A stretch of DNA of 64,000 nucleotides, taken from Omphiscola glabra (taxonomy: Eukaryota; Mollusca; Gastropoda; Lymnaeidae). Where the stretch lies: NCBI GenBank assembly GCA_964017045.1, contig OZ024794.1:24671340-24735339 (forward strand). The letters are read 5' to 3'. A program made the position numbers and the translations under genes. Shown in pieces: positions 12,227-23,560 of the stretch. Numbering within the stretch: position 1 is the stretch's first letter; every line of letters begins with the position of its first letter. Under the pieces are notes generated by a model. That model did not search any database. It worked only from the letters and a program-made list of their open reading frames with translations, and was not told the DNA's origin.

Positions 12227-12751
12227 TAAAATCAAATGTATCTCTGGCTGTTAAGTTTAACAATTATATAACGTCAACGTAATTATGATGATGATCATAA
12301 TTTAACAGTAAAGCAGCAAAAAAAGGAATATTTGTTTTTTAAGATGGTAGTAATATATATTTAGGATTAAGAGCCATGGGGTATGCTGTCAATTCCTCTC
12401 ACTTTCTCTACCCAATTTTTACACCAAATCGCAAGCACATAGATACATTGATGAGAAAAACGAAAAAAAAAATATAATAAAGTAAAAAAATGAATATTTA
12501 GTAAAAAAAATGCACTGCAGATGGAACTGATTTTATAGAACAGTCACCATATCAGAATGTGTTGCTATATTTCCGCCATGAACGCCTAAGGTAGCAAAGC
12601 AAAGGCCTCGTCAAGTTCTCGCTCTTTGCACCAAAACAAGAATGCCAAGAAGTCTCAGCCCCACCTCGACAAACTCGCAGACCCACTCTCTCCCTTGGCC
12701 ACAGCCACCGGAGACTCACAAACCCTCCCCACCCCCTCCTCCTTCTTACAG
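12227..12751. other. Spacer ending in a strong splice-acceptor-like tract
   Basis: AT-rich non-repetitive DNA as far as about 12600, then a GC-richer segment. The last 30 bases form a pyrimidine tract ending in ttcttacag, which reads as a good 3' splice site for the candidate exon that follows. The segment before the tract is also open in the same frame (from about 12626), so part of it could alternatively be coding. Confidence 0.45.
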
Positions 12752-12861
12752 GTTAACGACATAACGCGTGTCCCTCTGAGACCCGTTGCGGCTCGGTGGA
12801 TCAAGGCGATTGTTACATCGTGCTCGTGCTATTTGTTGATGTTACGGAAACGGTTCTGTGG
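12752..12861 (+). CDS. Candidate internal exon, discoidin (F5/8C)-like end
   Basis: A 110-nt segment lies between the acceptor ctccttcttacag and the donor gg|gtaaga. Only one frame is open; the other two hit a stop within the first four codons. The translation contains PLRPVAARWIKAIV and then LRKRFCG. This resembles the C-terminal strand of coagulation factor 5/8 type C (discoidin) domains, where an ARYIRI-like strand is followed by an LR-E-lGC ending. The donor splits the terminal Gly codon, and a Cys would be expected to open the next exon. I found no partner exons, so the gene, its length and its function are unknown. The similarity is judged by eye over about 36 residues and could be chance. 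Confidence 0.3.
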
Positions 12862-13452
12862 GTAAGAGTGCGAGGGCTCGTGGAGAAGGTCAGGCAAATT
12901 TAGTAACCACCGAGACGCTGACGAGCAGAGCAGGCAGATGTGGGCCATTTCCTTTCCTGTACGTCTGAGGTGTTCAGTCTTGTCGCGCGTAATAAGCTTC
13001 AAGTTTCAAAGGATTGCTTGTTTGTGTATTTTGTTTAAACCAGGTTGTATCGTCACATTCCAAGAATCAGGGACATACGTTTTTTCCCCGAGAACGAACT
13101 TGGAGTGAGGGTGGGGTATATAAAAAAAACACATTTCATTAAGACTTTCTTTCAAAGACAAGTTTAAACAAACTAAGAATTTGAGAAATAATTATAAATT
13201 TCTTAAAATGTGTTACGTAAAGAAAGACAGTACAGAAGTGTAGAGGAGCAATCTCTTTAGACAAAGTATTCGAATTCGGTGTTTTTTAAAAATTAATTTT
13301 TGAAAATATTTTCTGACCCCAACACCCAAACCCCCCCCCCCCCCACCTTTGATTTCCAACGCCAGTAACCGGAGAATTTGTATCAACTGGGGAAATAAGT
13401 GTTACTGTTATGGGTAAATGCATTATTATTTATTTGGTTAAAATTGTAGGCT
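12862..13452. other. Spacer with a C run
   Basis: Follows the candidate donor site. It holds AT-rich sequence and a C run near 13330-13344. No further exon could be recognised. Confidence 0.45.
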
Positions 13453-13800
13453 CCTGTCAAAGCGTCATCAGCCTTGTCAAAGCGTCATCAGCCTTGTCAA
13501 AGCGTCATCAGCCTTGTCAAAGCGTCATCAGCCTTGTCAAAGCGTCATCAGCCTTGTCAAAGCGTCATCAGCCTTGTCAAAGCGTCTTCAGCCTTGTCAA
13601 AGCGTCATCAGCCTTGTCAAAGCGTCATCAGCCTTGTCAAAGCGTCATCAGACTTGTCAAGGCGTCTTCAACCTTGTCAAAGCGTCATCAGCCTTGTCAA
13701 AGCGTCATCAGCCTTGTCAAGGCGTCTTCAACCTTGTCAAAGTGTCATCAGCCTTGTCAAGGCGTCATCAGCCTTGTCAAAGTGTCATCAACCTTGTCAA
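13453..13800. repeat. 20-bp minisatellite, about 17 copies
   Basis: Unit gtcatcagccttgtcaaagc, nearly perfect in the left half. The right half carries recurrent variants (ggcgtcttcaacc, gtgtcatc) that appear twice in the same order, a sign of block duplication. Confidence 0.95.
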
Positions 13801-14039
13801 CGACGCGACAATGGAAGGAAAACAAAGTAGATACATTGGGAAGATGAAATATGAGAAATAAAGTTGTAAAATAGCGAGGACGGATGGAGGGAAACGGAGG
13901 AGATGAGGAGAAAAGTTTTATGAAACTGTTCAACTGAAAATAAAAACCAATGGACCATTTTCTTATTCAATTTTCCTTCTTTTTTCGTCTCCTTTTTTTT
14001 TTTTTTTTTTTGTGGGCTCGTTTTGGGGGGGGGGGGGGG

Positions 14040-14191
14040 CAGAGGCGTAACTGGGTTTTCGGCGCCCTTGGCTAATTTATTTTTTAAATAATACAAATTT
14101 AAAAACTAGAGATTTAGCGGCGCCCTTTTGAACAGGCGCGGGCCGGCCCCTTTGGCAACTGCCCCAACGCCAAGCCGTTGCTACGCCTCTG
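14040..14191. mobile_element. hAT MITE (cagaggcgtaac family) in a poly-G run
   Basis: The left end reads cagaggcgtaactgggtttt. The right end reads gccaagccgttgctacgcctctg, so the outer cagaggcgta and tacgcctctg are inverted repeats. It is flanked on both sides by G runs, which supply a perfect 8-bp duplication (all G). It is closely similar, by eye, to the copy at 20380-20543, including the interior words gatttagcggcgccctt and gccccaacgccaagccg. Its 152 bp have no coding capacity. Confidence 0.85.
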
Positions 14192-14199
14192 GGGGGGGG

Positions 14200-15805
14200 G
14201 GGGGATTAAAATTAATATGACAATCAGTAGATATTTGCGAGTGGCAAACGCATTGCTTTTGAAGAAGTTAGTTTCGGTGTTTTGGTCGCTTGAGATTGCT
14301 TGATGAATGATGAGTTTTTAATTTTAAAAAACCAAAGATCTACAATAATGTAGAAACACACGGCATGGCGGCACTGGAATTTGAAGGAATTGGTTACAAA
14401 TAGTAAGCAATTTGTGTGTGCCTGCAGAAGAAATAGTAATGTTTACAATATTGATCATGTCAAATATGCGGAAGGGTTGTCTCTTTGGCCAGGAGTTTCT
14501 TTTCTTTAGCCCTCAACAGCACACTGCTGCAATTACCCCCTGTAAAGTGAAGACACTATGCTAAAAGCTTTTTAAAAAAAAATCGTATCGTCTTTCCTTG
14601 CCTTTTTTATCTAAATTTTGCGCCACAAAATCCAATCTCTTTACCTTCGACAAAAAGAAATAGCTCATGTTATTGTAATTTTGTAACATTGTGTTACAAT
14701 GATTGCCTCCTTGTGGTGTGTTAACAGGATCCCTCCCTCCCTGAACCGAGACTGTCTGAGCGAGGGCACCGATGGGAAAACTGCACGTTGCTCCCCAAGG
14801 AAATGAGAAGGCGAGCATATAGCTGAACTCCTCCACTAAAATGTCCAGTGGGAATGAATTACTCGTTATATGTATAAAAATAAAGGAAAACAATGTCCGA
14901 GTGAAATGCACGTATCGATGGATTGACGAGGGGATCACAAAGTTCAGGCGTTGTCGACATATTAACGTGGAGGGAATGATAAGCGCCGGCCGGGGTAGAA
15001 ACTTTGTTGGTTCCAGGGCAAGCCATTCATCATTTAAAAGCTCATGGTATGTGTTAAATAAAGAATATTACATTATCAAAGGGTAATTAAAAACAAGGAA
15101 TCTGCGTTTTTATCACTATTGACCGGATCCCTATTGATTATAGAACAGTGGTGTGTTAAATATATTTGAAAGTGAAACATTTCAATGGGGTTATGTATCA
15201 AACCGCTCACACACAAGAAATGCCCAAGATTACTTTAAAAGTTCAGTAAATTATAATCTAACGTTAAAAACAGCATAACACATCTTCAGTCATACTTTTC
15301 TAAAGATTTTCTCTCCACTCGCAGTTGACATCTCGTGGGTGTGGAGAGTAATTTTGTTGTTGTTTACACAGGTGATATTTTAAGACTGGGTCTTTCTGGT
15401 GCACCTGGTGAACAGCTTGGGTATAGTACGGGGGTGGACGGGGCGCATTGCTCATATTATCTTGGATGACCGCGTCTGCTTCGCAGTTGAGCGAACGGGA
15501 GAGTGGGTCAGCTCAGATCTACCAATTAGTCTTAAGCCTCGGTAAAGAGTACAGTCACTTTTCGATGTTTAAAAACATGAAACAATTACACTTTTCTAGA
15601 TAATTTGACGATTAAAATTGCAATACTAAAAAGTATAACAGTTTTGTAAAAATGAGTTAAAATGAATTAAAAAGTAGAAAATTATTTACAATCTTTCAAA
15701 AGGCATTACGATAAAAAAGTATGTGCTGAAAACATTTGTAAAAAATGAATTCAAATCCGTTGGCCTCATAGAATGCTCATCTACAGTTCTGCACAAGCTT
15801 TCTTG
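14200..15805. other. Long unique spacer
   Basis: AT-rich, with scattered short open frames (one of 125 codons on the minus strand at 14561-14938) that show no domain, signal peptide or splice borders. Nothing else was recognised. Confidence 0.5.
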
Positions 15806-15813
15806 GCGTAATG

Positions 15814-15966
15814 CAGCGGTTCTCAACCTGTGGGTCGCGACCATCTGAAAACACATATATTATACAGTTATGAAGTAGAAACAAAAATAATTTCATTGCT
15901 GGGGGTCGCCACAACATAAAGGACTGTATTAAAGGGTCGCGGCATTAATAAGGTTGAGAACCGCCG
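15814..15966 (+). mobile_element. SPIN/Charlie-like hAT MITE, 153 bp, TSD gcgtaatg
   Basis: Begins cagcggttctcaacctgtgg and ends aaggttgagaaccgccg. The interior carries gttatgaagtagaaac, gggggtcgccacaacat and actgtattaaagggtcgcgg. Both sides carry the identical octamer gcgtaatg (15806-15813 and 15967-15974). These termini and interior words match, from memory, the SPIN/Charlie group of hAT elements known from tetrapod genomes and reported from a pond snail. Relative to the second copy at 24619, a short stretch after gtcgcgacc is deleted. Confidence 0.85.
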
Positions 15967-16472
15967 GCGTAATGCATTTTAAGAAATGTGAAATAATTTT
16001 CCACTTTTTAATGCGTTTTGAATCCTCTTCGATAGAAAGTCTTTTTTAAGTGATTTATAATAACTTCGCTATTGTTTGTGGCTGGCTGACTGACTGGCAG
16101 GTTAAATATTCGTTCAGCTAATTGGTCCCCTACGCGTCAAGCTATTGAGCTGAAACTTGGCACATAGACTCGTTGCCGATGACAAAACACTCTTTCAAAT
16201 ATTCAGCTCTAACCTTAACCCCTCGAAAATGAAAAATACCCGATGACTGTTTGGTGCGTAATATTTTTTTGCTTTTTCTGAAACAGTTATTAAAATTAAT
16301 CTTCCATGTAAAAGCTGATGGGTCATTAGAATAAAAAATATAGTTAGCGGAGGGAAAAAAATGTGCGTTTGCAAGCCTTTGGAGTTTGGAGGGGGGAGGG
16401 TTCATTAGCTGGGATTTTTATAAAGTTCACTACTTGTATGCAAGTTGGATCAAATTTGTCGCCACTATTGAA

Positions 16473-16754
16473 AATGTCGCATAAGAGATGGAGTCGGTGG
16501 GCCGTCGAGCGTGAGCTCTTAATGCCCCCGGCGTCCCCCCACACAATCCAGCGCACTGAAGGACTTAACCCGACGCCAGGCCGTGCGGAAGGGCGCCGGG
16601 AACTTCCCCCTTGACCTAAGGGAGGCCCGGTCGACCGAGGACGCTGCGTTTAAAGCGTTCGCAGTCCACTCTCTGTGGGTCAGGACGGCTTTGCTTCCAC
16701 TCGGGGGGGGGGGGGGTGGTGTTGCGTTACCTCTCCCCACCGCCCAGGGAGTCT
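16473..16754 (+). mobile_element. Single arm of the foldback repeat family
   Basis: Starts aatgtcgcataagagatgga and runs through gccgtgcggaagggcgccgg, gctgcgtttaaagcgttcgc and a G run to cgcccagggagtct. It is colinear with the left arm of the element at 38891-39826 and with the reverse complement of its right arm. It ends abruptly where those arms continue with ttcggtcggga, so this copy is truncated. GC-rich open frames on both strands here are by-products of the repeat. Confidence 0.8.
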
Positions 16755-17050
16755 GCCGCCACTATTCAATTGCTCGATTAATATGTCCCCAGTTATTCCG
16801 ACTTCAGGTCTGCAGTCTTGATTGAAATGGCGTTTTCTAAAATGGATTGTTTCCCGTTAGATGAAATCTCGAAAGTCTCCAACATTCTATGAATTCACAT
16901 TTTGAACATGAAATTCCAATTTCCAAAGACTTTGACTTATCTATAATCATGATGGCAAGGTTTGACTATGGGAAAAAAGAGGGCACTTTAATTACAGTCG
17001 TGCACGGACAGAGTCACCACCAGGGGACGTTGCAAATGTCATTCCTCATG

Positions 17051-17205
17051 GGAATCTATTATACCCTGTCGTTTTTATATTATACCCTGTCGTTTTTATA
17101 TTACGCCCTTTCATTTTTATATTATGCTTTGTCGTTTTTATATTATGCCCAGCTGACGTTTTTATATTATGCCCTGCTGTCGTTTTTTAGATTATGCCCT
17201 GGCGT
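17051..17205. repeat. ~20-bp minisatellite
   Basis: About eight units of gtcgtttttatattatgccc with small indels. They yield a Tyr/Leu/Phe repeat frame that should not be taken for a membrane protein. Confidence 0.9.
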
Positions 17206-17498
17206 TTTATGTTCTCTGAGTAAGCCTGGAAGAGCGTAATGCTTTACAACCCAAGTTCTAAAGAAATATTTCCTCACAAAAAATTCACCTCTACCTATGA
17301 CCATGCAATAAGGACCGTGTCATGAGCTGCTTGGTCGGTAGACGTCAACACAAAAAGTATTGGAGTCGGAGATGTCAATGTGCAGAAGTTATAACAATCT
17401 ATGAGTGATGTAAGCGAGCCACTCAGAGAAGCAATGCATGGACGTGGCGATACGCATAGGTAAAATTTCACGGACTTCTGCTCCTTATCAGTTGAAAG

Positions 17499-17722
17499 AA
17501 AAATCTACAGAGAGTTAGTCAGAAGTCTATTGAGAGTTAGCCAAAAGTCTACAGAGAGTTAGTCAAAAGTCTACAGAGAGTTAGTCAGAAGTCTATTGAG
17601 AGTTAGCCAAAAGTCTACAGAGAGTTAGTCAAAAGTCTACAGAGAGTTAGTCAAAAGTCTACAGAGAATTAGTCAAAAGTCTACAGAGAATTAGTAAAAG
17701 GTCTACAGAGAGTTAGTTAAAC
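17499..17722. repeat. 22-bp minisatellite, about ten copies
   Basis: Unit agagttagtcaaaagtctac plus ag. Variants gtcagaagtctattg and gccaaaagtctacag recur in the same order twice, so a larger 44-66-bp block was also duplicated. Confidence 0.92.
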
Positions 17723-18299
17723 GATTTAGGGATATCCACTTACAATAATCTTTGGGCATGGTGAGCAGACCTCACCCCCATCCCCGACCCCTTTAATATT
17801 TACAATGCAGTGTGTGAAGAGAACCGAAGCTGACGTCACCACAGCTAACGAGTAAATAAATGAAAACATCTCCATCACTCATGAGTCTTACTTCATAGCT
17901 CAGGTACCGGCTCCAACATTCCATTCATTCATACATACCAAACGATCGTGGTGAATTGAGGTGACTTCCCATAGCTCGTAGCACTTGTGTTAACCAGACC
18001 ATATCACTCACCTAAAGTTGGGGGAAAATTCTAATACTTGTCTGACGGTGTCTCCACGTCCTATCATTGGCAAAAACTAAAGCATTTTACATTAGATGCG
18101 CAAAAATAGAAGAAAAAATAACTAACAACCAATTTGAAATTTAAAAATAAAACAATAACGACAAACGACCTATTTGTCCGTTTCTGTTGTACGGCCGCAC
18201 GCCATCGTGGTGTTCCCGTTAACACCAAACGTTCACCTTAAAACAATATCGCAAGGTGTTAACTTTTGCAACCCCCTCCCAACTCTACCCCCCCCCCTC

Positions 18300-18540
18300 T
18301 TCCCGTGTTATGATTGGCCCGGGGGACATCCTCCACGTGCTTCCTCCCACAAATGACGCAGCTGTCACGTGTGCGCAGACAGTATGACGTGAGTGCAAAG
18401 TCCTTCCCTCCTCTTTCTACTCTTCGGTTTCAGTGAGACTTTTCATTTGGCCGCCTCCGTATTGTTTGTGGCAGTCGCACCATATTCTATAAGTCAGACA
18501 ACCAGGGGAATGGCTCAGTCTGGTATGCAGGTCGTGAATT
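18300..18540 (+). promoter_or_regulatory. Possible promoter island with short first exon
   Basis: A GC-richer block holds an inverted CCAAT-type gattgg (18311-18316), two cacgtg E-boxes (18333 and 18366) and a CRE-like tgacgtga (18385). It is followed by a pyrimidine-rich stretch and an ATG at 18510 with purine at -3 that opens a short frame (MAQSGMQVVNYY). The clustering is suggestive, but no downstream exon was found and no TATA box is clear. A chance cluster is possible. Confidence 0.25.
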
Positions 18541-19329
18541 ATTATTTTTGTCACATTGATCTTTATTGAGTGATTTATTTAGAATCATGATGGGGAATTA
18601 TATATTTAAAAAAAAAATCTACCATGTGATCTTGTTGCATTAAAATTATTATCTAATTTTGATCAAATTTCTCTCACGCCCCCCCCCCCTTTTTTTTTCC
18701 CCCTCCAGTTGCGCCCTCGTCACACGCGACGGATCTCTTCTGAGTTTGTAACCCAGAACAAGTATTTGTTAACATGCCTTAACCATGGCCAAGAACGACA
18801 ACAAACACAACTTATCATTGTTAATGAAAGAAACACCTTGTAGAATAAGCGTGATCTTTTGCTATCAAAAAAATCACCAAAACCTTGATCTATTCATACG
18901 TCATTCTTTTTTCTGCCCTAGGCACAAGAGTTTACGCCCCCATCCCGCTATATTATTTCGCCCATCAAATATAATATATGAACTGAAAAAAATATGAAAA
19001 TTAATATCATTAAATATTAATTCACCATCAGCTATTTGTGTGGTTAGTAACTATTTTAAGATTTATATATATTTATTTATATATTTATTTTTAAAAATGG
19101 TTCTGTTGACTAAAAATTGCTATTTATGCCCCATACGTAATGCATTGTTCAATATCATTTACTTAAACAAAAATGTTTAGAGTTATTTTCTGAGCAATAC
19201 AAAAATTTTGGATATTATGGGCGAAAATCATTTGTGTAATTTAATTAACATAATTTGTCAAATGTTTAAAAGCAGCGCAATGCGAAAATGTCGAATTTTT
19301 TCTCAAACATTTCAATGGCAAGGTTTAAT
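18541..19329. other. AT-rich spacer
   Basis: Contains a C run followed by a T run near 18679-18700. Most of the rest is very AT-rich. The part beyond about 19000 may be interior of the hAT element whose right end is at 19478, but I cannot place its left end. Confidence 0.45.
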
Positions 19330-19478
19330 TGGCTGCATGGAATTACTTTCTTACTGCTTTATATTATTGCATTGTTGAAAATGGTCCCTAAAAGCTATAT
19401 TTGAATGCCGCTGGAGGTCGAGCCCTAATGATCTCACGGGCCGAATATGGCCCGCGGGCTGGTCGTTCCCCACCTCTG
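19330..19478 (+). mobile_element. hAT element, right terminus
   Basis: Ends gggctggtcgttccccacctctg, preceded by cacgggccgaatatggcccg. Read in reverse complement, the end begins cagaggtgggg, a counterpart to the cagggatgggcaaact terminus at 4848. The two lie 14.6 kb apart, with neither partner end nor matching flanking octamers, so they are best read as two separate truncated copies of related families. Confidence 0.6.
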
Positions 19479-19950
19479 ATTTATACCTTTAAAAATTACT
19501 TTACTTAATTTTTTATATGTTTTTTAGGTTGTAGAAATTTCAAAACTGCTTTCCATTTTTTTTAATCCTTAATGTAACACAAACCACTCTATTTGATGAT
19601 TCGGACATTTAAACGAAATCTAATTTTCTCATGGCCACCGGTCAACACATTGCGTTGGTTTATTTCAGAAAGGCATAACGGCATGCAAGAGCATCTAAAA
19701 CAAAAACCTGGCAAATCAAGTCAGATTTAATCATAGGAGGAATATTTCCATGGACGCTGAAGGAAGTGTAGTGAAAACTCCTGTTAAGACGACATGTTAT
19801 AGTATAAATCTTCAACTGAAGTGAAATTGGAAGAGCGTGTTTTCAATGATCACGGTGACAGAATATTAGGGGTTGCTTTTGTGACACGTCAGCTTTTGTG
19901 ACACACATGTCAATTATCACAGTTCACATGTCAGTGGTCGTGAGTCTTCA

Positions 19951-20125
19951 TAGTGGCGTGACTAGGGTTAGTGCGGCCCCTGGGCGGGTCGATAATTTTG
20001 CCGCCCCTTCAATGAAAAAAAAAAACAACCTCTGCAGTTGACCGAAAAAAACCGGTCCGTCATGTAAAGAAAAAAGTGCCACTTGAGTTGGACCGCACCC
20101 TCAGCACCCCATTCCTACGCCACTG
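19951..20125. mobile_element. Probable hAT MITE (cagtggcgt family)
   Basis: Left end tagtggcgtgactagggtta and right end attcctacgccactg form imperfect inverted repeats of the CAGNGGCGTA type seen four more times in this window. The flanking octamers do not match clearly, and the first base is t rather than c, so the insertion is old or the edge has been damaged. It is bordered on both sides by diverged units of the 22-bp repeat that continues at 20126. Confidence 0.6.
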
Positions 20126-20240
20126 GTCATAGCTACACATCTATATGGTCATAGCTACACATCTATATGGTCATAGTTACACATCTATATCGTCATAGTT
20201 AAACATCTCACTGGTCATAGTTACATGTCAGTTGGACATA
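20126..20240. repeat. 22-bp minisatellite, about five copies
   Basis: Unit ggtcatagctacacatctat plus at, decaying to the right (catagttacatgtcagttgg). Related words (acatgtcagtggtcgtgag) precede the MITE at 19951, which suggests that the MITE landed inside this array. Confidence 0.8.
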
Positions 20241-20379
20241 GTTACACGTGCCATTGGGTATTGTTATTTGTTAGTGCTTGAATTTCCTTTCAACAGTCCC
20301 GTTAGTGTAGTTACAGCGAGTTACCTTGGTATAACGTCTGCACCGCATCTCTGCAAAGATCACTTTTTAAGTTTGAAAC

Positions 20380-20543
20380 CAGAGGCGTAACTGGGTTTTT
20401 GACGCCCCTTGGCTAAATCTATTTTTGGGGCCCTTGATAAATTGAAAAATTTAAAAAATTGAGATTTAGCGGCGCCCTTTTGAACTGGCGCAGGCCGGCG
20501 CCCTTGGCAACTGCCCCAATGCCAAGCCGTTGTTACGCCACTG
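20380..20543. mobile_element. hAT MITE (cagaggcgtaac family), TSD tttgaaac
   Basis: Begins cagaggcgtaactgggtttt and ends gccaagccgttgttacgccactg. The identical octamer tttgaaac lies at 20372-20379 and 20544-20551. It is 164 bp long, a sister copy of 14040-14191 with the same interior order. Confidence 0.9.
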
Positions 20544-20551
20544 TTTGAAAC

Positions 20552-22577
20552 TGTGATTTTATATTGATAAATTGTAAGTTTATCCTACAGATGATGCGAC
20601 AATTTGAGCTAATTTCTTCTGATTGGACCACTTGACCTAATTTCTTCAGATTGGACTACTTGACCTACTTTCCTCACTGATAACAGCCCTTTTAACGACG
20701 GTTTCAAATGATCCTCATCTCGAGCATTCTATTTGTTTTTCAAGCATCACTGAGAGTTTTACAATCCACGAGACCACACCGAGAGACACATTGATTGGGG
20801 AAAAAATGTGAAGGTTCAAAAAGATAATTAGAGAGATAAATAAGACCACAGAGGAGGCTGGTAGAGTACTTTCTGAGTTCAAAGTTGTCTAGCCACGGCT
20901 CGGGTAGTTATTACAGTCTGAGAAAAGAACGCTCTATCCCGGCAGTGGCCCAATTTGCGTTAAGTGGGTCAAGTCATTGTTTCGTCATCACGGATCCCTC
21001 ATCTCACCATGAGCAGGGGTCTGTCCAAGGGACATCTGTATGTATGGGTAAGGAAGATATCCGACCAATCGTTACTGGGTTCTCCAGTCCATCCGACCGT
21101 AACGTGTTAGAATATACAATGGTGTATATACATCAAGTACTTTAACGCTACCAGAAAGCATTCAGTAATGGATATGTAGACATATCAATTTTTTAAAATT
21201 AATTTGAGGACTTATAATAATAGACAATATTCTAAGCGTGCAGCAATAGCGTGACGTAAAACAAAAACTTTACTAAGTTCTAACACCACTCACTCTAGCA
21301 TGCCCTCCTTCGACGCGTTCAACATGTCATACTGAACGTCCAATGTTTTTGTCGGTGAAAGCTATTATTGTTTTAAGGATATTATCTGGGGAAATAGTAT
21401 CATTTCTGCTCAAACATACTATGAAATAGTCGTAAAAGAACTCAAGTTGGAGAATAACAACCTCAAAATATAACGACAGTGATCGTAAACTTTTTGATAA
21501 ACCCTTTGGTTGTAAAGCCTGTGATAGCCAATATATCTTTCATCAGATTTATTTTAAATGGTCACACGGACTTGTGAATTGCAGTAAATGCTAAGCAGTA
21601 CAACTTGTGTAATGCTGTGAACGTCTTGTCGTTGAGACTGAATGGCGGTATAATAGAACAGAAATAGAAGCCTCACAATAAGATATTGGAAAGACAAGTT
21701 AAAATGAAAACAAACTGTAAGCCCCCCCCCACCCCACGCCAAACCAGGTACTAGCACACCAGCAGGGTGGCATGTTGACATTTTAATTTAGTCAAGTAAA
21801 GTTAAGAAACATGCAATATTTCTCTATTTTTGACACAAATTCTTAAGGTGTGAAGTTATGTGGCGTCACTTACAAATTATTTTTTTTTTAAAGGACAAAA
21901 CACTAAAAAATAGATTTCTTATAAATCTACATATTTCTGATAACAAGAAATCTTTCATCATTCGTGTTTATCTTCTCAGCAATAGTCGTGCTATAAATGT
22001 CACACACAGGTCTGTACAACTGGAGCCGGCCACAGATTGGGGAGACTAAAACATTGATCCTACAGCAACAGCTATCATGTTGGAAAATAAATTAATTACA
22101 AAATTTAAAAGAACAATAAAATAACAAACTACAAAAAAAAATATTTAAAAAAAAAAATCTCTTCCAAATTTCTTTTTTCTCATCTTCAAATATAAAAAAT
22201 CCCTTTAGGATCCAATACTTATTATAACCATTTGGGCATGGAATCATATAGATCGGTAAGAGCTCGCTGCCGCGCGTAGTGATATCGACAAAATCTACCC
22301 CCCCCTCCCCCCCCCCCCCCGCACGCGATGCCATTTGTTAAAGGCTTAACACGGGGAATTAATTTACACGTTAACTTTTTTGTTGAAAGATTATTTGATT
22401 AGTGTTAAACCAATCAAACAAGAGACGCGTCTCTAAATTACACGTCTAAAAAAAAAAAGAAGTGTTTGATTTAACAGGGAGGAAACAAAGTGCTGTTAAT
22501 GTGTGTGGAGAGGTAGAACCAATGTTATCAGCACAAACCAATCAAATCACGAATACATAAAATGTGCACTAATTCAA
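20552..22577. other. Unique spacer
   Basis: No repeat array or transposon end was recognised. A plus-strand open frame covering 20885-21145 begins with a non-ATG codon. An internal ttattacag ... gg|gtaagg pair would frame 131 nt, but the acceptor lacks a pyrimidine tract and the translation resembles nothing I know. C runs occur near 21723 and 22300. Confidence 0.45.
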
Positions 22578-22585
22578 CCCTCCTC

Positions 22586-22586
<1 letters not shown>

Positions 22587-22635
<49 letters not shown>
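22587..22635. repeat. (GA)n microsatellite
   Basis: About 49 bp of nearly pure GA dinucleotide. Confidence 0.95.
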
Positions 22636-22636
<1 letters not shown>

Positions 22637-23432
22637 ATGGAATACGTCACAGCATGAAAATGTGGTCAGGAAAGTAAATGTGGAAAAATATCTTTAAAAA
22701 AAATAATAATAAGAGAACGGGTGGAGAGGGAAGAGTAAATAGCAGAAGCTGATCGGACACGTCCAACAAATAATATTTTGTAGACTTTCTACGTGACGGT
22801 CTCTTTTTCTTTTCAATCTCGCGCGTCTTCGCGTGGGGACGAGTAAATATGGCTGCCGGATGGTTGAAAAGAAGGAAGACAAGATGCATCGCCTGAAGAG
22901 TGTCGAGTGGATAAAATCAGTACAGAGATCGGAATTTGGCCAAATCTGGAGAGAGTCTGTGAAAGGGCCGGGGGGGGGGGGGGGGTTGATAAAATAAGTT
23001 TGTTGCTTCTAAATTGTAAATCTATCTTAAAAAGGAGTATTGTAAAAATCGTTAATCTTCATATAGCATTACACCTCTACGTTAAATATCGAAATTAGAT
23101 GAGTGCAACTAGGGCCGTGCGGAGGCCAAAGCAACCGAGTACATCAATCGGGGCACAGCCCGCATAGGGGGCTCCCCTGGGGGCGGATTTTTTTTCTCTC
23201 GTCTATTGATCCCCAACTACGAAGCAGTAATGTTTTTCTCCATCCATATTTCCTTATTTGACCCCTACCAAGGCAAAATGTCGATGGATATAATGCAGTT
23301 TTACGCTATACAGTTTTTGGGAGTTTTTCAAAATTGTGTGCACTATATTTCCAGCAAGTCCACAGCGCTGGGATGTACTAAAGAAAAAATTGGTGGGTAT
23401 TCGCTCCGTGGGCTTTCTGGGACTCACTGAAC
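22636..23432. other. Spacer with G run, nothing firm
   Basis: Contains a G14 run near 22970-22984 and a CG-rich patch at 22818-22870 (tctcgcgcgtcttcgcgtgg, then aatatggctgccgg) that faintly recalls a promoter. No gene body follows. The block at 23110-23190 (gggccgtgcggaggccaaag) looks like the edge of an old repeat, but I cannot name it. Confidence 0.35.
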
Positions 23433-23560
23433 TGAAAGAATACATAGTGTTGGACTCTTCTCCAATCACTGGATTGAAAGAATACATAGTGTTGGACTCT
23501 TCTCCAATCACTTTCCTGAAAGGATTCAAAGGGTTAGACGATCCTCAAATCACTTGCCTT
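23433..23560 (+). repeat. 42-bp tandem repeat, three copies
   Basis: Copies start at 23433 and 23475 (tgaaagaatacatagtgttg), with a third diverged copy beginning about 23517. In frame they encode a 14-residue repeat (LKEYIVLDSSPITG-like) on the plus strand. The third copy differs at several residues but keeps the frame. It lies about 500 bp upstream of a hAT transposase remnant, and a link between them is only conjecture. Confidence 0.7.

Noticed and set aside
12584..12600. cgcctaaggtagcaaag resembling a mitochondrial 16S rRNA motif (nuclear mitochondrial insertion)
   Set aside because: Similarity is limited to about 15 bases and the flanks do not resemble rRNA.
16519..16825. GC-rich open frames on both strands
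   Set aside because: They lie in the repeat arm that recurs at 38891-39826, and the frames are not conserved between copies.
4848..19478. One 14.6-kb autonomous hAT element between the two single termini
   Set aside because: No matching flanking octamers, no intact transposase between them, and several unrelated insertions and arrays in the interval. Two truncated copies is the simpler reading.
20917..21047. 131-nt exon between ttattacag and gg|gtaagg
   Set aside because: The acceptor lacks a pyrimidine tract, the surrounding frame starts at a non-ATG codon and the translation matches nothing I know.
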